A DNA stretch of 39,961 nt from Savagea sp. (GCA_030146155.1 JASLCF010000150.1:1-39961); one strand, 5' to 3'. Numbered from the stretch's first letter, positions 16,077-24,575 are shown. Numbers and translations: made by a program. The notes: generated by a model from the letters alone, not told the origin.

Positions 16077-17021
16077 ATGAAAGAAATTAAACCATCTGAC
16101 AAGAAAGTAAGAGATTTAATTAATGAACGCAGAAGTAAACAGACGATTAAAGATCATTTTGAAAAAGCAATTCCATCTATATTGTTTGTGATTGCAAGTA
16201 TCTCAGTACTCACAACGATCGGTATTGTGTTTACTTTATTATCTGAAACCATTGAATTTTTTAGAAGAGTACCTTTAAAAGAGTTTTTCACGAGCACCGT
16301 ATTGAAACCATTAAGCCAAAATCCACAATTTGGTGTTTTGCCTTTGTTGATGGGTACTCTCTATTCATCGGTCATTGCGATGTTAGTCGCTATTCCAATT
16401 GGTTTGATGACAGCTATTTATTTAAGTGAATATGCATCTGAAGGATTACGCAAAAAACTAAAGCCAATGCTTGAAATTTTAGCAGGGATTCCAACAATCG
16501 TATATGGTTTTTTTGCTTTCACCTTTGTAACTCCAGTTTTACGTATGCTGATTCCAAGTTTAGAGGCCACGAATATTTTGAGTCCAGGACTTGTCATGGG
16601 CGTGATGATTATTCCCATGGTAGCTTCACTTTCTGAAGATGCGATGAGCTCTGTCCCTCAAGCGATGCGTGAAGGAGCACTAGGTTTAGGGGCTACGAAA
16701 TTTGAAGTCACAAGAAAAGTAGTGATTCCAGCAGCTTTATCAGGAATTATTGCATCGTTTGTACTCGGTATTTCTCGTGCAATCGGTGAGACAATGATTG
16801 TTACGATAGCGAGCGGAAGTACAAAAAATTTCACATTTGATTTGACTCAATCGATGCAGACAATGACGGCTTATATTGTAGAAGTAACAGGTGGAGACGC
16901 ACCTGCTGGATCTACTGTGTATTACAGTCTTTATGCTGTAGCGATGACTTTATTTATTTTTACTTTATTAATGAACGTACTCGCACGTTATGTATCACGT
17001 AAGTTTAGAGAGGAGTATTAA
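16077..17021 (+). CDS. pstC: Phosphate ABC transporter permease PstC
   Basis: A 314-residue permease with six membrane helices and the inner-membrane transport loop PQAMREGALGLGATKFEVTRKVV that contacts the ATPase. The segment ILAGIPTIVYGFFAF is a PstC hallmark. A charged cytoplasmic N-terminus of about 35 residues precedes the first helix. It forms the phosphate channel with PstA, whose gene begins one base after the pstC stop. GAGAGGTG precedes the ATG. Confidence 0.95.
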   Translation: MKEIKPSDKKVRDLINERRSKQTIKDHFEKAIPSILFVIASISVLTTIGIVFTLLSETIEFFRRVPLKEFFTSTVLKPLSQNPQFGVLPLLMGTLYSSVIAMLVAIPIGLMTAIYLSEYASEGLRKKLKPMLEILAGIPTIVYGFFAFTFVTPVLRMLIPSLEATNILSPGLVMGVMIIPMVASLSEDAMSSVPQAMREGALGLGATKFEVTRKVVIPAALSGIIASFVLGISRAIGETMIVTIASGSTKNFTFDLTQSMQTMTAYIVEVTGGDAPAGSTVYYSLYAVAMTLFIFTLLMNVLARYVSRKFREEY

Positions 17022-17022
17022 A

Positions 17023-17910
17023 ATGAATGAATTAGTGGCAGAAAAGAAGTTTGAGAAAAAATTGAATCTGCGTTTAAAATTGAATCAATTTTTAAAAGGA
17101 ATTTTCTTTTTATCTACTCTTTTTGGTTTGGTTATTTTAGCTATCTTACTCTATCGCGTGATTTCTGAAGGTATAGGCTTTTTAAATTGGAGTTTCCTTA
17201 CGGGTAAACAGTCTACGAACCCGGAAAGAGCAGGAATTATGGGTGCGATTTTAGGTACCTTTTGGTTAATGCTTGTTGTTGCGCCAGTGACGATGTTTTT
17301 AGGTGTAGCTACAGCCATTTATTTAGAGATGTATGCGAAGAAGAATAAAATGACTGAATTGATTCAAACGAATATTGCGAATTTAGCCGGTGTACCTTCT
17401 ATTGTCTATGGGATTTTAGGGTTAACTGTATTCGTTCGTGCAATGGATTTAGGAAATGTAGTATTAGCAGGAGGACTCACGATGTCTTTATTGATTTTGC
17501 CTATCGTTATCGTAGCGAGTCAAGAAGCTTTACGCGCAGTGCCCCAGTTTTTAAACGAAGGCTCTTTAGGATTAGGAGCAACCAAATGGCAGACGATTCG
17601 TTCGGTTATTTTGCCTGTGGCTTTGCCTGGGATTTTAACGGGAGCTATTCTGTCTTTGTCTCGTGCAATTGGTGAGACAGCACCTTTAGTCGTTATTGGC
17701 ATTCCAGCGTTATTGTTACCCTTTCCAGGAGGGATTTTTGATCGATTCACTGTCTTACCGATGCAAATTTATTACTGGACATTAGATTCATCACTAACTG
17801 CAGAGTATGCAAATTTAGCTGCGGCAACAATTATCGTTTTATTAGTAGCTTTGTTATTACTGAATTCAGCAGCGATTATTATCCGCAATAAATTTACAAA
17901 ACGATTCTAA
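17023..17910 (+). CDS. pstA: Phosphate ABC transporter permease PstA
   Basis: A 295-residue permease with six membrane helices, the segment LAGVPSIVYGILGLTVFV and the ATPase-contact loop FLNEGSLGLGATKWQTIRSVILP. GAGGAG at about 17010 selects the ATG at 17023 over upstream in-frame codons. It is the last gene of the unit. A strong terminator and a convergent gene follow directly, so the ATPase PstB and the regulator PhoU, normally next, are not encoded in this window. Confidence 0.95.
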   Translation: MNELVAEKKFEKKLNLRLKLNQFLKGIFFLSTLFGLVILAILLYRVISEGIGFLNWSFLTGKQSTNPERAGIMGAILGTFWLMLVVAPVTMFLGVATAIYLEMYAKKNKMTELIQTNIANLAGVPSIVYGILGLTVFVRAMDLGNVVLAGGLTMSLLILPIVIVASQEALRAVPQFLNEGSLGLGATKWQTIRSVILPVALPGILTGAILSLSRAIGETAPLVVIGIPALLLPFPGGIFDRFTVLPMQIYYWTLDSSLTAEYANLAAATIIVLLVALLLLNSAAIIIRNKFTKRF

Positions 17911-17913
17911 ATG

Positions 17914-17950
17914 AAACAGACTGTCTCTCAAAAAAGAGGCAGTCTGTTTG
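17914..17950. terminator. Bidirectional terminator between pstA and the convergent ytoQ-like gene
   Basis: AAACAGACTGTCTCT (17914-17928) pairs with AGAGGCAGTCTGTTT (17935-17949) with one G-U pair. A- and T-rich flanks allow function on both strands. Confidence 0.85.
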
Positions 17951-17951
17951 A

Positions 17952-18392
17952 TTATTCAGGACGACAAACATATTCTAAAATTTGAATAATTTGTTCCTCA
18001 GTTGTGACTGTGACATCTGCTTTTCTTTCCAGTTCTTTTAAAGCATGATGGTGTTCTTCTGGCCTAATGAGCAGTAAGGGTTTGTTTAAGCTTACGGCAC
18101 TGCTTGCATCCATTGCCGTATTCCACTGCTTATACTGTGTGCCAAATTTAGCAATGACTAAATCAGCCTGTTGAAGCATTAAAGTCGTGCGTAGATTATT
18201 AATACTAGAAGCTGCACGGTCTTTGGAAATAGGGTCAGCTTGTTTCCCTAAAATGTGTTCTCCAATATGATCAGACAAGTCATGATCTTCTACGGGACCT
18301 ACAAAAGTAATGGGTAGGTGAGCTGCTTTTTCCTTAATGGTTGTTCGCCAAGGTGAATGAATTTCTCCTGCAAGATAGATGGTTAACTGCAT
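17952..18392 (-). CDS. YtoQ-family protein (nucleoside deoxyribosyltransferase-like fold)
   Basis: A 146-residue cytoplasmic protein matching the YtoQ family in length and in its LTIYLAGEIHSPWR start, with DRAASSINNLRTTLMLQQADLVIAKFG in the middle. YtoQ proteins are related to nucleoside 2-deoxyribosyltransferases, but I know of no established activity. An upstream in-frame ATG exists, but AAAGGAGGG seven bases before 18392 selects the shorter form. It is monocistronic and shares a terminator with pstA. Confidence 0.8.
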   Translation of the reverse strand: MQLTIYLAGEIHSPWRTTIKEKAAHLPITFVGPVEDHDLSDHIGEHILGKQADPISKDRAASSINNLRTTLMLQQADLVIAKFGTQYKQWNTAMDASSAVSLNKPLLLIRPEEHHHALKELERKADVTVTTEEQIIQILEYVCRPE

Positions 18393-18489
18393 CAATGAAC
18401 CCTCCTTTATCATCATTTACTCTACTCTATCATAGATTGCTTTTTATGACAGTCGTCTGTAAAATGGATAGAAAAAAGGGGTGCTGAGG

Positions 18490-20058
18490 GTGAGAACAGT
18501 ATGGTGGAATGGGACGATTTATACGATGAATCGCTATATGGATACAGTAGAGGCGATTTGCACATACGATGGGAAGATTGAAAAGATAGGTACATTTGAA
18601 GAGTTACAACCTTTTGCGGATGAAATTGTGGATTTAAAAGGAGCTGTGTTATTTCCTGGTTTTGTGGATACGCATATGCATGTTATTGCACATGGAGAGA
18701 AGTTAGTTTCTTTGGATTTATCCACTTATTCATCGGTAGAAATGATTCTAGAAGCAGTTCGTCAAAAAGTAAAGGAAACGCCTCATGGTGAATGGGTTGT
18801 CGGAGAGGGTTGGAATGAAGGGAACTTCAGTGAGCCTACGATTATTCATAGAAAAGAACTCGATGCGATATCAACAGATCACCCGATCGTTTTAAAGCGG
18901 GCTTGTCGTCATGCAGCGATTGCCAATACTAAGGCGCTTGAAATTGCAGGGCTTTTACAACAAACTGAAGTAGAGAATGGGAAGGTTGTCGTTGATGCAG
19001 AGGGAAGTCCGACAGGTTATTTATTAGAGGCGGCTCATGAAGTCGTTTTACAAAAAATACCCGAACCTTCTACCGATTTTTTAGAGGATGTCTTGGCACG
19101 CTCTATTGCGGATTTACATGCACTCGGTTTAACAGGTGCGATTACCGATGATTTGGGGTATTACACGAGCTATAAGAAGCCATTTGAAGCTTATCAACGC
19201 GTCGTTCGAAAAAACAAAAATTTCCGTGCGCATTTGATGCGTCGCTCAACAACTTATGAAGAAATTGTTGCGGCGCAAGAAACATATGATGAATTTGTAG
19301 AAGAAGGTCCTTTGAAGTTTTTTATCGATGGTGCATTAGGTGGGCGAACGGCTCTTCTATCAGAGCCTTATGCCGATGATCCGGGCAACTATGGATTAGC
19401 TGTTCTTACAGATGAAGAGATTGAACAACTTGTTTGCTTAGCTCGTTCAAATGGAGATGGTGTGGCTATTCACATGATTGGAGATGTAGCCGTTGAGAAA
19501 GCCTTAAACGCTGTTGAGAAGTATCCAGCGGCTCCAGGCGTATTGGATCGTTTTATTCATGTGAATGTGCTGCGACCGGATTTAATCGAGCGTATGAAAA
19601 AGTTACCCATTGTTTTAGATATTCAACCTAAATTCGTCACAAGTGATTTTCCTTGGGTCATGGACCGTCTAGGAGAGGAACGTCTTCCTTATGCCTATGC
19701 ATGGCGTACACTATTAGATGAAGGATTCATTTGTTCTGCGGGATCAGATGCACCTATTGAAGAGGCAGATCCACTTTTAGGCATTCAAGCAGCAATCGTT
19801 CGTCGAAAACCTTTTGTCGAAACAGAGAGTTACTTAGAAGAACAGAATTTAACTCATTTTGAGGCTGTTCAGCTTTTCACTTCCTATGCAGCAGCGTCTT
19901 TAGGAAAGGCAGACCACCGCGGAAAAATAGCGGTTGGTTTTGATGCAGATTTTACGGTATTAGCTGAAGATATCTTTAATTTACGTGCTGATAAAATTAC
20001 AGAAGTAGCGGTCGAAAAGACAGTAGTCGCTGGTAAAATTGTATACGAAAGAGAATAG
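18490..20058 (+). CDS. YtcJ-like metal-dependent amidohydrolase
   Basis: A 522-residue amidohydrolase-3 family enzyme. The first metal site is in FVDTHMHVIAHG, GALGGRTALLSEPY lies mid-protein, HMIGDVAVEKAL and FIHVN provide later His ligands, and SAGSDAPIEEADPL carries the catalytic Asp. A C-terminal beta strand region (DFTVLAEDIF) completes the composite fold. The family includes N-substituted formamide deformylase; the true substrate is unknown. The start is ambiguous: GTG at 18481 or GTG at 18490. The purine-rich GGGGTGCTGAGG favours the second. Confidence 0.82.
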   Translation: MRTVWWNGTIYTMNRYMDTVEAICTYDGKIEKIGTFEELQPFADEIVDLKGAVLFPGFVDTHMHVIAHGEKLVSLDLSTYSSVEMILEAVRQKVKETPHGEWVVGEGWNEGNFSEPTIIHRKELDAISTDHPIVLKRACRHAAIANTKALEIAGLLQQTEVENGKVVVDAEGSPTGYLLEAAHEVVLQKIPEPSTDFLEDVLARSIADLHALGLTGAITDDLGYYTSYKKPFEAYQRVVRKNKNFRAHLMRRSTTYEEIVAAQETYDEFVEEGPLKFFIDGALGGRTALLSEPYADDPGNYGLAVLTDEEIEQLVCLARSNGDGVAIHMIGDVAVEKALNAVEKYPAAPGVLDRFIHVNVLRPDLIERMKKLPIVLDIQPKFVTSDFPWVMDRLGEERLPYAYAWRTLLDEGFICSAGSDAPIEEADPLLGIQAAIVRRKPFVETESYLEEQNLTHFEAVQLFTSYAAASLGKADHRGKIAVGFDADFTVLAEDIFNLRADKITEVAVEKTVVAGKIVYERE

Positions 20059-20063
20059 TCAAG

Positions 20064-20148
20064 AGAGTATGCGAGAGGGATTGAAAAAATGCAGGCAAAC
20101 AAATGCAGTTTGTCTAAATGAATTCAAAGCTCTTCGTATACTCTTTTT
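20064..20148 (+). terminator. Long-stem terminator after the amidohydrolase
   Basis: AGAGTATGCGAGAG (20064-20077) pairs with CTCTTCGTATACTCT (20130-20144), with a small inner hairpin (ACAAA/TTTGT), followed by TTTTT. The large loop lowers certainty. Confidence 0.5.
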
Positions 20149-20321
20149 TATAAGGATTGACCTGTTGATTATCTGTTTATCAGTGATGTCCGAGTATGGC
20201 GATTTGATAGAAGGTCTGATGGGAGAAGGAAATGAAGCGGGTTTGCCTATATCCTGCAGCAAGAAGATATAAAAAGGGACGCGAATAGGCATCCCTCAAT
20301 CATAGACAGTAAGATTCATTT

Positions 20322-20636
20322 TTATTCAATAGAGACTGCAGTTCCTGTGGCTACACACATCAACATTCCTTGTCTCAATGTTTCAAAATCCAAATCGATT
20401 CCGACAACTGCGTTTGCGCCTAACCTTTTAGCTTCTGCTGCCATCTCGTCGAGTGCCGTTTGTCTAGCCTCGGTTAACTTGGATTCGTAGGCACCACTTC
20501 TTCCTCCTACGATATCAGTAAAGGATGCAAAAACGTCTCTCACAACGTTAGCCCCCATAATTGTTTCACCTGAAACAACTCCATGATATGCTGTAATTTC
20601 TTTCCCTTGGATAGTAGGTGTAGTAGTCATAATCAT
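20322..20636 (-). CDS. YbjQ-family protein (UPF0145, heavy-metal-binding-domain fold)
   Basis: A 104-residue protein typical of the YbjQ/UPF0145 family in length and in GVVSGETIMGANVVRD, ARQTALDEMAAEAKRLGANAVVGIDLD and a C-terminal VATGTAVSIE. The fold forms pentamers in structural studies, but the function is unknown. Two ATGs are in frame; GGAGAG eight bases upstream selects 20636. No partner gene is evident; the neighbours are on the opposite strand. Confidence 0.88.
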   Translation of the reverse strand: MIMTTTPTIQGKEITAYHGVVSGETIMGANVVRDVFASFTDIVGGRSGAYESKLTEARQTALDEMAAEAKRLGANAVVGIDLDFETLRQGMLMCVATGTAVSIE

Positions 20637-20842
20637 TGATTATCTCTCCTTTTTGATGAACGATGACTCGTCACTCAATATTTCTCTATGAAGAGCTCAT
20701 CGTATATTTCGTTAGTTATCATACGATATCCGATAGTCAAAAGTTTCAGCTGCTGAAAAGAAAAGCGTAGGAATAAAATGTTTGTGGGTGAAAAAATAGT
20801 CAGTCTGTCTTATCCCTTTGATTCACACTCCACGATTTTATG

Positions 20843-20882
20843 CTTTCCGCAGGCAAGGGCCGCCTGGAACGGAAATCAACGT
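20843..20882 (-). repeat. Remnant of a Bacillaceae/Planococcaceae dispersed intergenic repeat
   Basis: Read on the minus strand, CACGTTGATTTCCG is followed by TTCCAGGCGG and then GCGGAAAGC. This order matches, from memory, a GC-rich element scattered between genes in Bacillus and Planococcaceae chromosomes. TTTCCG/CGGAAA and CAGGC/GCCTG give it internal dyad symmetry. Its GC content stands out from the flanks. Confidence 0.5.
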
Positions 20883-20985
20883 GTATTCTGTATTCACTTG
20901 ATGACAAAGTCAAATAAAACCTAACAAGAAGAAATTACCTCTTTTAAAATTATACCTACAAAAACTTGACGCACACATAAAAAGC

Positions 20986-21021
20986 TTGACCCTCACGTTA
21001 TGTCATTGTTTACAGTATAAT
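20986..21021 (+). promoter_or_regulatory. Probable MerR-type promoter/operator
   Basis: TTGACC (20986-20991) is separated by 19 bp from TACAGT (21011-21016), the long spacer typical of MerR-activated promoters. The spacer contains CTCACGTTATGTCA. A TATAAT overlaps at 21016-21021 but would need a 24-bp spacer. A second CTTGAC lies just upstream. Autoregulation by the following gene is likely. Confidence 0.45.
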
Positions 21022-21037
21022 CAAGAGGAGGGATAGA

Positions 21038-21757
21038 ATGAAAGTAAAAGAAGTTGCAGCGTTAAGTGGCGTTAGTGTTCGTAGCTTACATCATTATGAT
21101 GATATCGGGCTACTGACACCTGAGCGTTCGCTGTCAGGTTACCGCATCTATAGTGAAGACGATTTAGAAAAATTACAAAGAATTTTATTTTTTAAAGCAT
21201 TAGATTTACCACTCGCGACTATTCATCAATTACTGACCAATGAAGTAGATGCATTAAGTACACTTCAGAAACAACATCAACTACTTCTAGAAAAGAAACA
21301 GTATTATGAACAGTTGCTCAAGCATAGTGAGCGTATTATACAAACTACTCGAGGAGAGATAACGATGACAAAAGAAGAACGATTTGAAGGGTTTCAATTG
21401 GATAACAATCCATATCGTGAAGAGGCGGCAGAACGTTGGGGTGAAAGTGCTGTTAGTTGGGCAGAAGATGCAATAAAAGGAAGAGAGAAGGATGTACAGC
21501 AAGAGATGCAAAGTATTTTTAAGAAGTATGCTGTATTAGTAGGGACTGACCCTGCAAGTGAAGTCGCGCAACAAGTGACCAATGAGTGGTTTCAACTATT
21601 GAATACGATGGGTAATTACCCAATCGAAGTCTTTCATCAACTAGGAGAAATGTATGTACAAGATGAACGCTTTCAAAAGAATTTAAATCAATTAGGGCCA
21701 GGTGTAGCTCAATTTATGAGGGATGCTATGAACGCGTTCACTCCTTCTAAGGGGTGA
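21038..21757 (+). CDS. MerR-family regulator with TipAS antibiotic-recognition domain
   Basis: A 239-residue protein. Residues 1-70 form a MerR winged helix-turn-helix (VKEVAALSGVSVRSLHHYDDIGLL, then RIYSEDDLEKLQ), a helical coiled-coil linker follows, and residues ~115-235 match the TipAS effector-binding domain (EAAERWGESAVSWAEDA and the later helical bundle). TipAL-type regulators such as B. subtilis Mta bind amphipathic drugs and activate multidrug-resistance genes by realigning long-spacer promoters. GAGGAGGG precedes the ATG. No efflux gene is adjacent downstream, so its target is either itself or unlinked. Confidence 0.9.
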   Translation: MKVKEVAALSGVSVRSLHHYDDIGLLTPERSLSGYRIYSEDDLEKLQRILFFKALDLPLATIHQLLTNEVDALSTLQKQHQLLLEKKQYYEQLLKHSERIIQTTRGEITMTKEERFEGFQLDNNPYREEAAERWGESAVSWAEDAIKGREKDVQQEMQSIFKKYAVLVGTDPASEVAQQVTNEWFQLLNTMGNYPIEVFHQLGEMYVQDERFQKNLNQLGPGVAQFMRDAMNAFTPSKG

Positions 21758-21765
21758 AAAGAAAA

Positions 21766-21889
21766 TTTGCACCTAAATGCAGGGAAAGTTCAAAAGTTTG
21801 TCGGAAATAAGAAATTTGATAAGTGAACTGATAAAAATAGCATATCTAACGCTTCTTTTATATGCAATAGGTGCAAAATATGTTATACT
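21766..21889 (+). promoter_or_regulatory. Proline dehydrogenase promoter flanked by paired inverted operator-like sites
   Basis: TATACT (21884-21889) preceded by TG forms an extended -10. TGCAATAGGTGCAAA (21863-21877) covers the -35 region. An inverted copy, TTTGCACCTAAATGCA (21766-21781), lies about 97 bp upstream. The shared core TTTGCACCTA is perfect. Such paired sites suggest binding by a regulator, plausibly the PucR-family protein encoded downstream of this gene. Confidence 0.55.
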
Positions 21890-21896
21890 GAAATGA

Positions 21897-21933
21897 GATA
21901 CTAAGGCTGTATTTTTTTCTTAGTAGGCGTATC
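21897..21933 (+). promoter_or_regulatory. Hairpin at the predicted 5' end of the proline dehydrogenase mRNA
   Basis: GATACTAAG (21897-21905) pairs with CTTAG (21919-21923) and GTATC (21929-21933). The expected transcription start lies a few bases upstream, so this would be a 5'-terminal stem-loop that could stabilise the mRNA. Confidence 0.4.
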
Positions 21934-21991
21934 ATAGATAATGAAACAACCATAAGCTTCACTAACTATTTGAGACATTGGAGGAATACAA

Positions 21992-22972
21992 ATGAACGTA
22001 GCAAGAGACTTTTTTATTTATTTATCTGAGAACAAATTGCTCAACGAAGGTGCTAAACGCTGGGGCCTTCAACTAGGTGCACAATCAGTTGTTGCAGGAA
22101 CTACAATTGACTCAATGATTGAAAGTGTTAAAGAATTAAACAAAGAGGGAATCTCAGCAACAATTGATAACCTCGGAGAATTTGTTTTCGAAAAATCAGA
22201 AGCACTAGAAGCAAAAGCTCAAATCCTACAGGTGATTGAAGCAATCCATGAACATGACGTAGACGCGCATATCTCTTTAAAACCAACACAATTAGGTTTA
22301 GATATCGACTACAACTTCTGTTACGACAACTTAGAAGAAATCGTTTCAAAAGCGTATGAGTATAATATCTTCATTAACTTTGACATGGAAGATTACGGAC
22401 ACTTACAACCTTCATTTGATTTAATTGATCAATTAAATGAAAAGTACGATAACATTGGTACAGTTATCCAATCGTACTTCTACCGTGCAGAAGAAGATAT
22501 CGTTAAATACAAAAATCACCGTCTTCGTATCGTTAAAGGTGCATACAAAGAGCCTGTATCAGTAGCTTACCAAACAAAAGAAGAAATTGATGCAAACTAC
22601 TTGAAATTGATTGAGTATCATTTATTAAATGGTAAATTCACTTCAATCGCTACACATGACCACGATGTAATTGATCATGTAAAACGTTTTGTAAAAGAAA
22701 ACAACATCTCTAATGATAAGTTTGAATTCCAAATGTTATACGGTTTCCGTAAAGAAATGCAGTTAGATTTAGCTAAAGAAGGCTATAACTTCTGTACGTA
22801 TGTTCCATTTGGTCATGACTGGTACGGATACTTCATGCGTCGTTTAGCTGAGCGTCCACAGAACTTAAAATTAGTTACAAAACAAGTATTTAACAAGAAA
22901 ACAAACACAGTTTTAGGAGTTGCAGCAGGTGCATTTGTACTTGGTAACTTACTAGGCCGTCGTAAAAAATAA
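21992..22972 (+). CDS. Proline dehydrogenase (FAD-dependent)
   Basis: A 326-residue PRODH-family TIM-barrel protein: ISLKPTQLGLDID, FINFDMEDYGHLQPS, RLRIVKGAYKEP, IATHDHDVIDHVKR, FEFQMLYGFRKEM and the C-terminal YGYFMRRLAERPQN helix that forms the active site. It oxidises proline to pyrroline-5-carboxylate and feeds electrons to the membrane. It is longer than the roughly 300-residue single-domain enzymes because of a C-terminal hydrophobic stretch (about residues 307-322) ending in RRKK, which looks like a membrane tail anchor. TGGAGGA precedes the ATG. The partner P5C dehydrogenase and proline permease are not in the window. Confidence 0.92.
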   Translation: MNVARDFFIYLSENKLLNEGAKRWGLQLGAQSVVAGTTIDSMIESVKELNKEGISATIDNLGEFVFEKSEALEAKAQILQVIEAIHEHDVDAHISLKPTQLGLDIDYNFCYDNLEEIVSKAYEYNIFINFDMEDYGHLQPSFDLIDQLNEKYDNIGTVIQSYFYRAEEDIVKYKNHRLRIVKGAYKEPVSVAYQTKEEIDANYLKLIEYHLLNGKFTSIATHDHDVIDHVKRFVKENNISNDKFEFQMLYGFRKEMQLDLAKEGYNFCTYVPFGHDWYGYFMRRLAERPQNLKLVTKQVFNKKTNTVLGVAAGAFVLGNLLGRRKK

Positions 22973-22980
22973 AACAATTA

Positions 22981-23013
22981 CGTCTTAGTCCGTTGTGACT
23001 GAGACGTTTTTTT
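22981..23013 (+). terminator. Terminator of the proline dehydrogenase gene
   Basis: CGTCTTAGTC (22981-22990) pairs with GACTGAGACG (22997-23006) with one wobble and is followed by TTTTTTT. Confidence 0.88.
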
Positions 23014-23060
23014 ATCTATCTATTCTCTACTACGGGGATCATTATAAAAGGTGGGAAAAA

Positions 23061-24575
23061 ATGGAGACAGTTGCAATTAAAGATTTATTGGAAAGTATAC
23101 AAATAGAAAGTCTACGAACATTTCGAGTAGAAGGGATGACTTATTCATCTGTGGTGACCCGAATGCCTATTCACTCATCACATACTCTTGTTATCGGACC
23201 CGATGGATTTCCTGAAAAGTGGGAAGAGGGAAGCGAACAATTTATTGAAACAACTACTATTGTTATTACTCTAGAACAATGGAAAAGAAATCAATTATTC
23301 TTTGGTCAATCAAAACTATCTCTAGTTGTTGTGGAACATCCCCTCGCTTTAAGAGTAGTTTATGAGGTTGCTCAACGTCTCTTATTACAAGTTAAAAGTG
23401 AATCTCTACAACAACAGAAGCTAATGAATGATTCTTTGTTAGATGTCGTCATTAATAGGAAGAATCCAGAAATTATCTTACAGCAGTTAAGTAAAACTTA
23501 TCGCGTATCGATTATTACTTTTGATTATTCCTTTTTTCCGGATTTAGAACGATACTATCATCGAAAAGATCAAGATGAATTAAGGGATGCTTTATCGAAG
23601 ATAATTCAAGGCCTTAAATTAAAATTGTCGGAACTGACAAGTGAGAGTGAGTGGATTGGAGAATCAATTCGTTTTCAAACGAAAGAAAATAAATATTATC
23701 AAATTAAATTAACACCCTTAAAAAATGACTATGATTACTATGGTTTACTGTGTGTTATTTCTGATGAGAATTCACAGCTATCTACTGATGAATTATTAGA
23801 AAGTGGTGGTCGTTTACTATTGCTTGATGTAATCCGGCGACGGGCTATGTCAAAATATATGGAGAATAAAGAATTGAAAAAATTGCAAGAGGTACTTGCG
23901 ACATTCGATTTGCCTAAGATTGAAACCGAGCATTTATCGAATTATTTGCAGTCTCCGAATTATTTGTATGTGTTTCGAGTGCATAGACAACAGTTACAGA
24001 GAGCCTATAACATTATTTCACAAACATTAAACCAATTGGGAATGGGTTGTTTTTTGTGGATTCATAAAGATCATTTAATCTGTATCCATAACGAGAGATT
24101 ACCTGATGATATCATGAGCTGTCTAATCAATGAACGAGTAGAAATTTACTGTGGGATAAGTCCTCTACTACCTATTCGGAATATGCATGATATACGTAAA
24201 AAATATCAAATGGCTTTTGATGCAAGTGAGGTCGCTATTAAAAAGAAGCAGAAAATTGTTCACTGGAAAGAATTAAGTGTCAGCCAGTTGGTAGTGCGAT
24301 TGAAAGATCAACCTATGATTGTAGATGCCATGAGAGAGAAGTTGTTACCATTAATTGAAGCTGATGAAAAATATGGTATGGATTTGCTTCAAACTTTACA
24401 TGTGTATTATCTAAACAATAAAAATCAAACCAAGACAGCTGAACAACTATTTGTCCATCCAAATACAGTTAAGCATCGTTTGCAACGAATTGAAAAATTA
24501 GTTATTGAACCTTCTATTTACAGCTATGAAGGGTATCTTTATTACGCACTTGCCTTAGAAGTGATTGTTGGTTAA
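23061..24575 (+). CDS. PucR-family transcriptional regulator
   Basis: A 504-residue cytoplasmic protein. The N-terminal ~100 residues look like a divergent PucR-type sensor region. The C-terminal ~60 residues hold the PucR helix-turn-helix: LLQTLHVYYLNNKNQTKTAEQLFVHPNTVKHRLQRIE. Members activate catabolic genes, including the proline-utilisation operon in B. subtilis (PutR). Its place directly after proline dehydrogenase suggests the same role here, which is inference. The frame is open to 22995, but that part overlaps the preceding terminator. AAAGGTGGG fits the ATG at 23061. Confidence 0.85.
   Translation: METVAIKDLLESIQIESLRTFRVEGMTYSSVVTRMPIHSSHTLVIGPDGFPEKWEEGSEQFIETTTIVITLEQWKRNQLFFGQSKLSLVVVEHPLALRVVYEVAQRLLLQVKSESLQQQKLMNDSLLDVVINRKNPEIILQQLSKTYRVSIITFDYSFFPDLERYYHRKDQDELRDALSKIIQGLKLKLSELTSESEWIGESIRFQTKENKYYQIKLTPLKNDYDYYGLLCVISDENSQLSTDELLESGGRLLLLDVIRRRAMSKYMENKELKKLQEVLATFDLPKIETEHLSNYLQSPNYLYVFRVHRQQLQRAYNIISQTLNQLGMGCFLWIHKDHLICIHNERLPDDIMSCLINERVEIYCGISPLLPIRNMHDIRKKYQMAFDASEVAIKKKQKIVHWKELSVSQLVVRLKDQPMIVDAMREKLLPLIEADEKYGMDLLQTLHVYYLNNKNQTKTAEQLFVHPNTVKHRLQRIEKLVIEPSIYSYEGYLYYALALEVIVG

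Larger units (their letters stand above)
20637..21037. other. 400-bp intergenic region between ybjQ-like and MerR genes
   Basis: I see no gene here. It holds a 7-bp inverted repeat, ATCGTAT/ATACGAT (20699-20727), in the ybjQ upstream region; a GC-richer repeat remnant (20843-20882); and the promoter of the MerR gene at its right end. Confidence 0.6.

Noticed and set aside
20039..20292. 77-residue frames on both strands after the amidohydrolase
   Set aside because: They overlap a terminator-like structure and each other, without ribosome binding sites.
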